Made by a program: the position numbers and the translations under genes
Assembly (NCBI GenBank): GCA_947503345.1
Contig: CANNCW010000005.1
Span: 50,454-114,453, forward strand
Direction: 5' to 3'
DNA length: 64,000 nt
Source of the DNA: an uncultured Kangiella sp.
GTDB lineage: Bacteria > Pseudomonadota > Gammaproteobacteria > Enterobacterales > Kangiellaceae
The notes under the pieces: generated by a model
The model's database searches: none
What the model saw: the letters and a program-made list of their open reading frames with translations, nothing else
What the model was told of the DNA's origin: nothing
Part shown: piece after piece, positions 63,307-64,000 of the stretch
Layout: each line of letters starts with the position of its first letter
Numbering within the stretch: position 1 is the first letter of the stretch

Positions 63307-64000
63307 CTACCATCGAGTCCAAACAGGCTCAACATCTTCGGGCAAAGGAGCAAACTTCCCTAGTTTAACCCATGATTTGTCTGGGCTATGAAAGTCAGAA
63401 CCTTGCGAGCCACACAATTTATAGGCTTTTGCCCAAGTTGCCAATAGATTTTTATGGCCTGGATGAATATTTGGATAACAAATTTCCAAACCATCACCAC
63501 CCAACGCTTTAAACTCTTCTACCAATGACTTTAATTTATTCGTTCCCATGCCATAACGCATTGGATGGGCCAAAACCGCTTGCCCGCCAGCCGCTTTGAT
63601 AATAGCAATCACATCTTCCAGTTCAAACCAATCGTCCTTAATATGCGCTTTACCGCCTTTGGCTAAATATTTTTTAAAGGCATCGGGGAATTTCTTCACG
63701 TAGCCTTGTTCAACTAAAAGTTGCGCGATATGGGTTCTACAAACCATCGGCTGCGAATCAAGCAAATATTCAATATCATTCTTAGCGTGCTCGACTCCAG
63801 CCTGGACAAGTTTATGCGCCATTTCCAGAGCGCGCTTTTTACGGTTGGCTTGTTGTTGTTTCAAAAAACTTTGTAAGGCTTCATTTTCAAGATCAATATT
63901 AAGCCCCAGAATATGCAGTCCTTGCTTGCCCCAATTTGCCGATATTTCTACGCTTGGAATAATTCTTATTTCGGTTGGTAGCTGCTCAAGGGATAAAAGC
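63307..64000 (-). CDS. rnm: PHP-domain protein, RNase AM/YciV-like (5' end beyond window)
   Basis: The open frame continues to the right edge. Upstream of the usual TTG-initiated frame the translation reads IRIIPSVEISANWGKQGLHI, then LGLNIDLENEALQSFL, the normal PHP continuation, so the real start is outside the window. PHP metal ligands appear in GLHILGL, AVLAHPMRYG and QGSDFHSPDKSW. E. coli YciV processes the 5' ends of 5S/23S rRNA and hydrolyses pAp. It lies 9 bases upstream of yciO, matching the yciV-yciO neighbourhood. Confidence 0.87.
   Translation of the reverse strand, partial: LLSLEQLPTEIRIIPSVEISANWGKQGLHILGLNIDLENEALQSFLKQQQANRKKRALEMAHKLVQAGVEHAKNDIEYLLDSQPMVCRTHIAQLLVEQGYVKKFPDAFKKYLAKGGKAHIKDDWFELEDVIAIIKAAGGQAVLAHPMRYGMGTNKLKSLVEEFKALGGDGLEICYPNIHPGHKNLLATWAKAYKLCGSQGSDFHSPDKSWVKLGKFAPLPEDVEPVWTRW

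Overview
The window looks like chromosomal DNA of an AT-rich gammaproteobacterium. The core gene orders (lpxA/fabZ/lpxD/skp/bamA/rseP/dxr/cdsA/uppS/frr/pyrH/tsf/rpsB, map-glnD-dapD, ubiG-phosphatase-yciK, trpS-scpA-scpB-rluB) are the gammaproteobacterial ones. Protein flavour and base composition suggest an Oceanospirillales/Kangiella-like marine bacterium; this placement is inference. I saw no rRNA, tRNA, CRISPR array, insertion sequence or integrase.

Layout. 1-14.2 kb (minus strand): the outer-membrane, lipid and translation cluster, from rpsB (upstream) down to lpxA (cut by the window edge). It is interrupted by a small HTH/membrane protein and a DUF2799 lipoprotein between pyrH and tsf. 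14.2-30.4 kb: about 16 kb of accessory DNA between rpsB and map, which are usually neighbours. It carries a Phd/ParE-type toxin-antitoxin pair, two operons built around five paralogous single-pass membrane proteins (DUF6090-like) plus two decayed copies, a PLP enzyme, a TPR/TolB-like membrane protein, and a run of small enzymes (P-loop kinase, DoxX-like, two VOC proteins, GNAT, serine hydrolase, GST, methyltransferase), then a DUF11 secreted protein and a SPOR protein. 30.4-41.2 kb: map-glnD-dapD-yffB-dapE, an M15 peptidase, a missed 45-aa DUF2897 gene and a DASS transporter, then enoyl-CoA hydratase, a diguanylate cyclase and serC. 41.2-53.7 kb: gyrA, then an MtaD-like protein that has lost metal ligands, ubiG, a HAD phosphatase, an inserted 6-kb signalling block (EAL protein plus a PdsS/PdsR-like two-component pair) and yciK. 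53.7-64 kb: ppx/ppk, rluB, a coiled-coil membrane protein, scpB-scpA, trpS, a DUF6122 protein, a YciO/Sua5 protein and a PHP-domain protein cut by the right edge.

Two features stand out. First, the DUF6090-like array: the first ~40 codons are nearly identical between copies and the periplasmic parts diverge, apart from a shared ELxSSGxLxxI motif. Genes overlap stop-to-start by one base, and both operons sit behind candidate promoters with the same hexamers (TTGCAC-17-TATAGT). Second, a family of three ~120-bp nested inverted repeats. Each abuts exactly the stop codon of the upstream gene (frr, rpsB, trpS), and their outer stems differ in sequence but keep base pairing.
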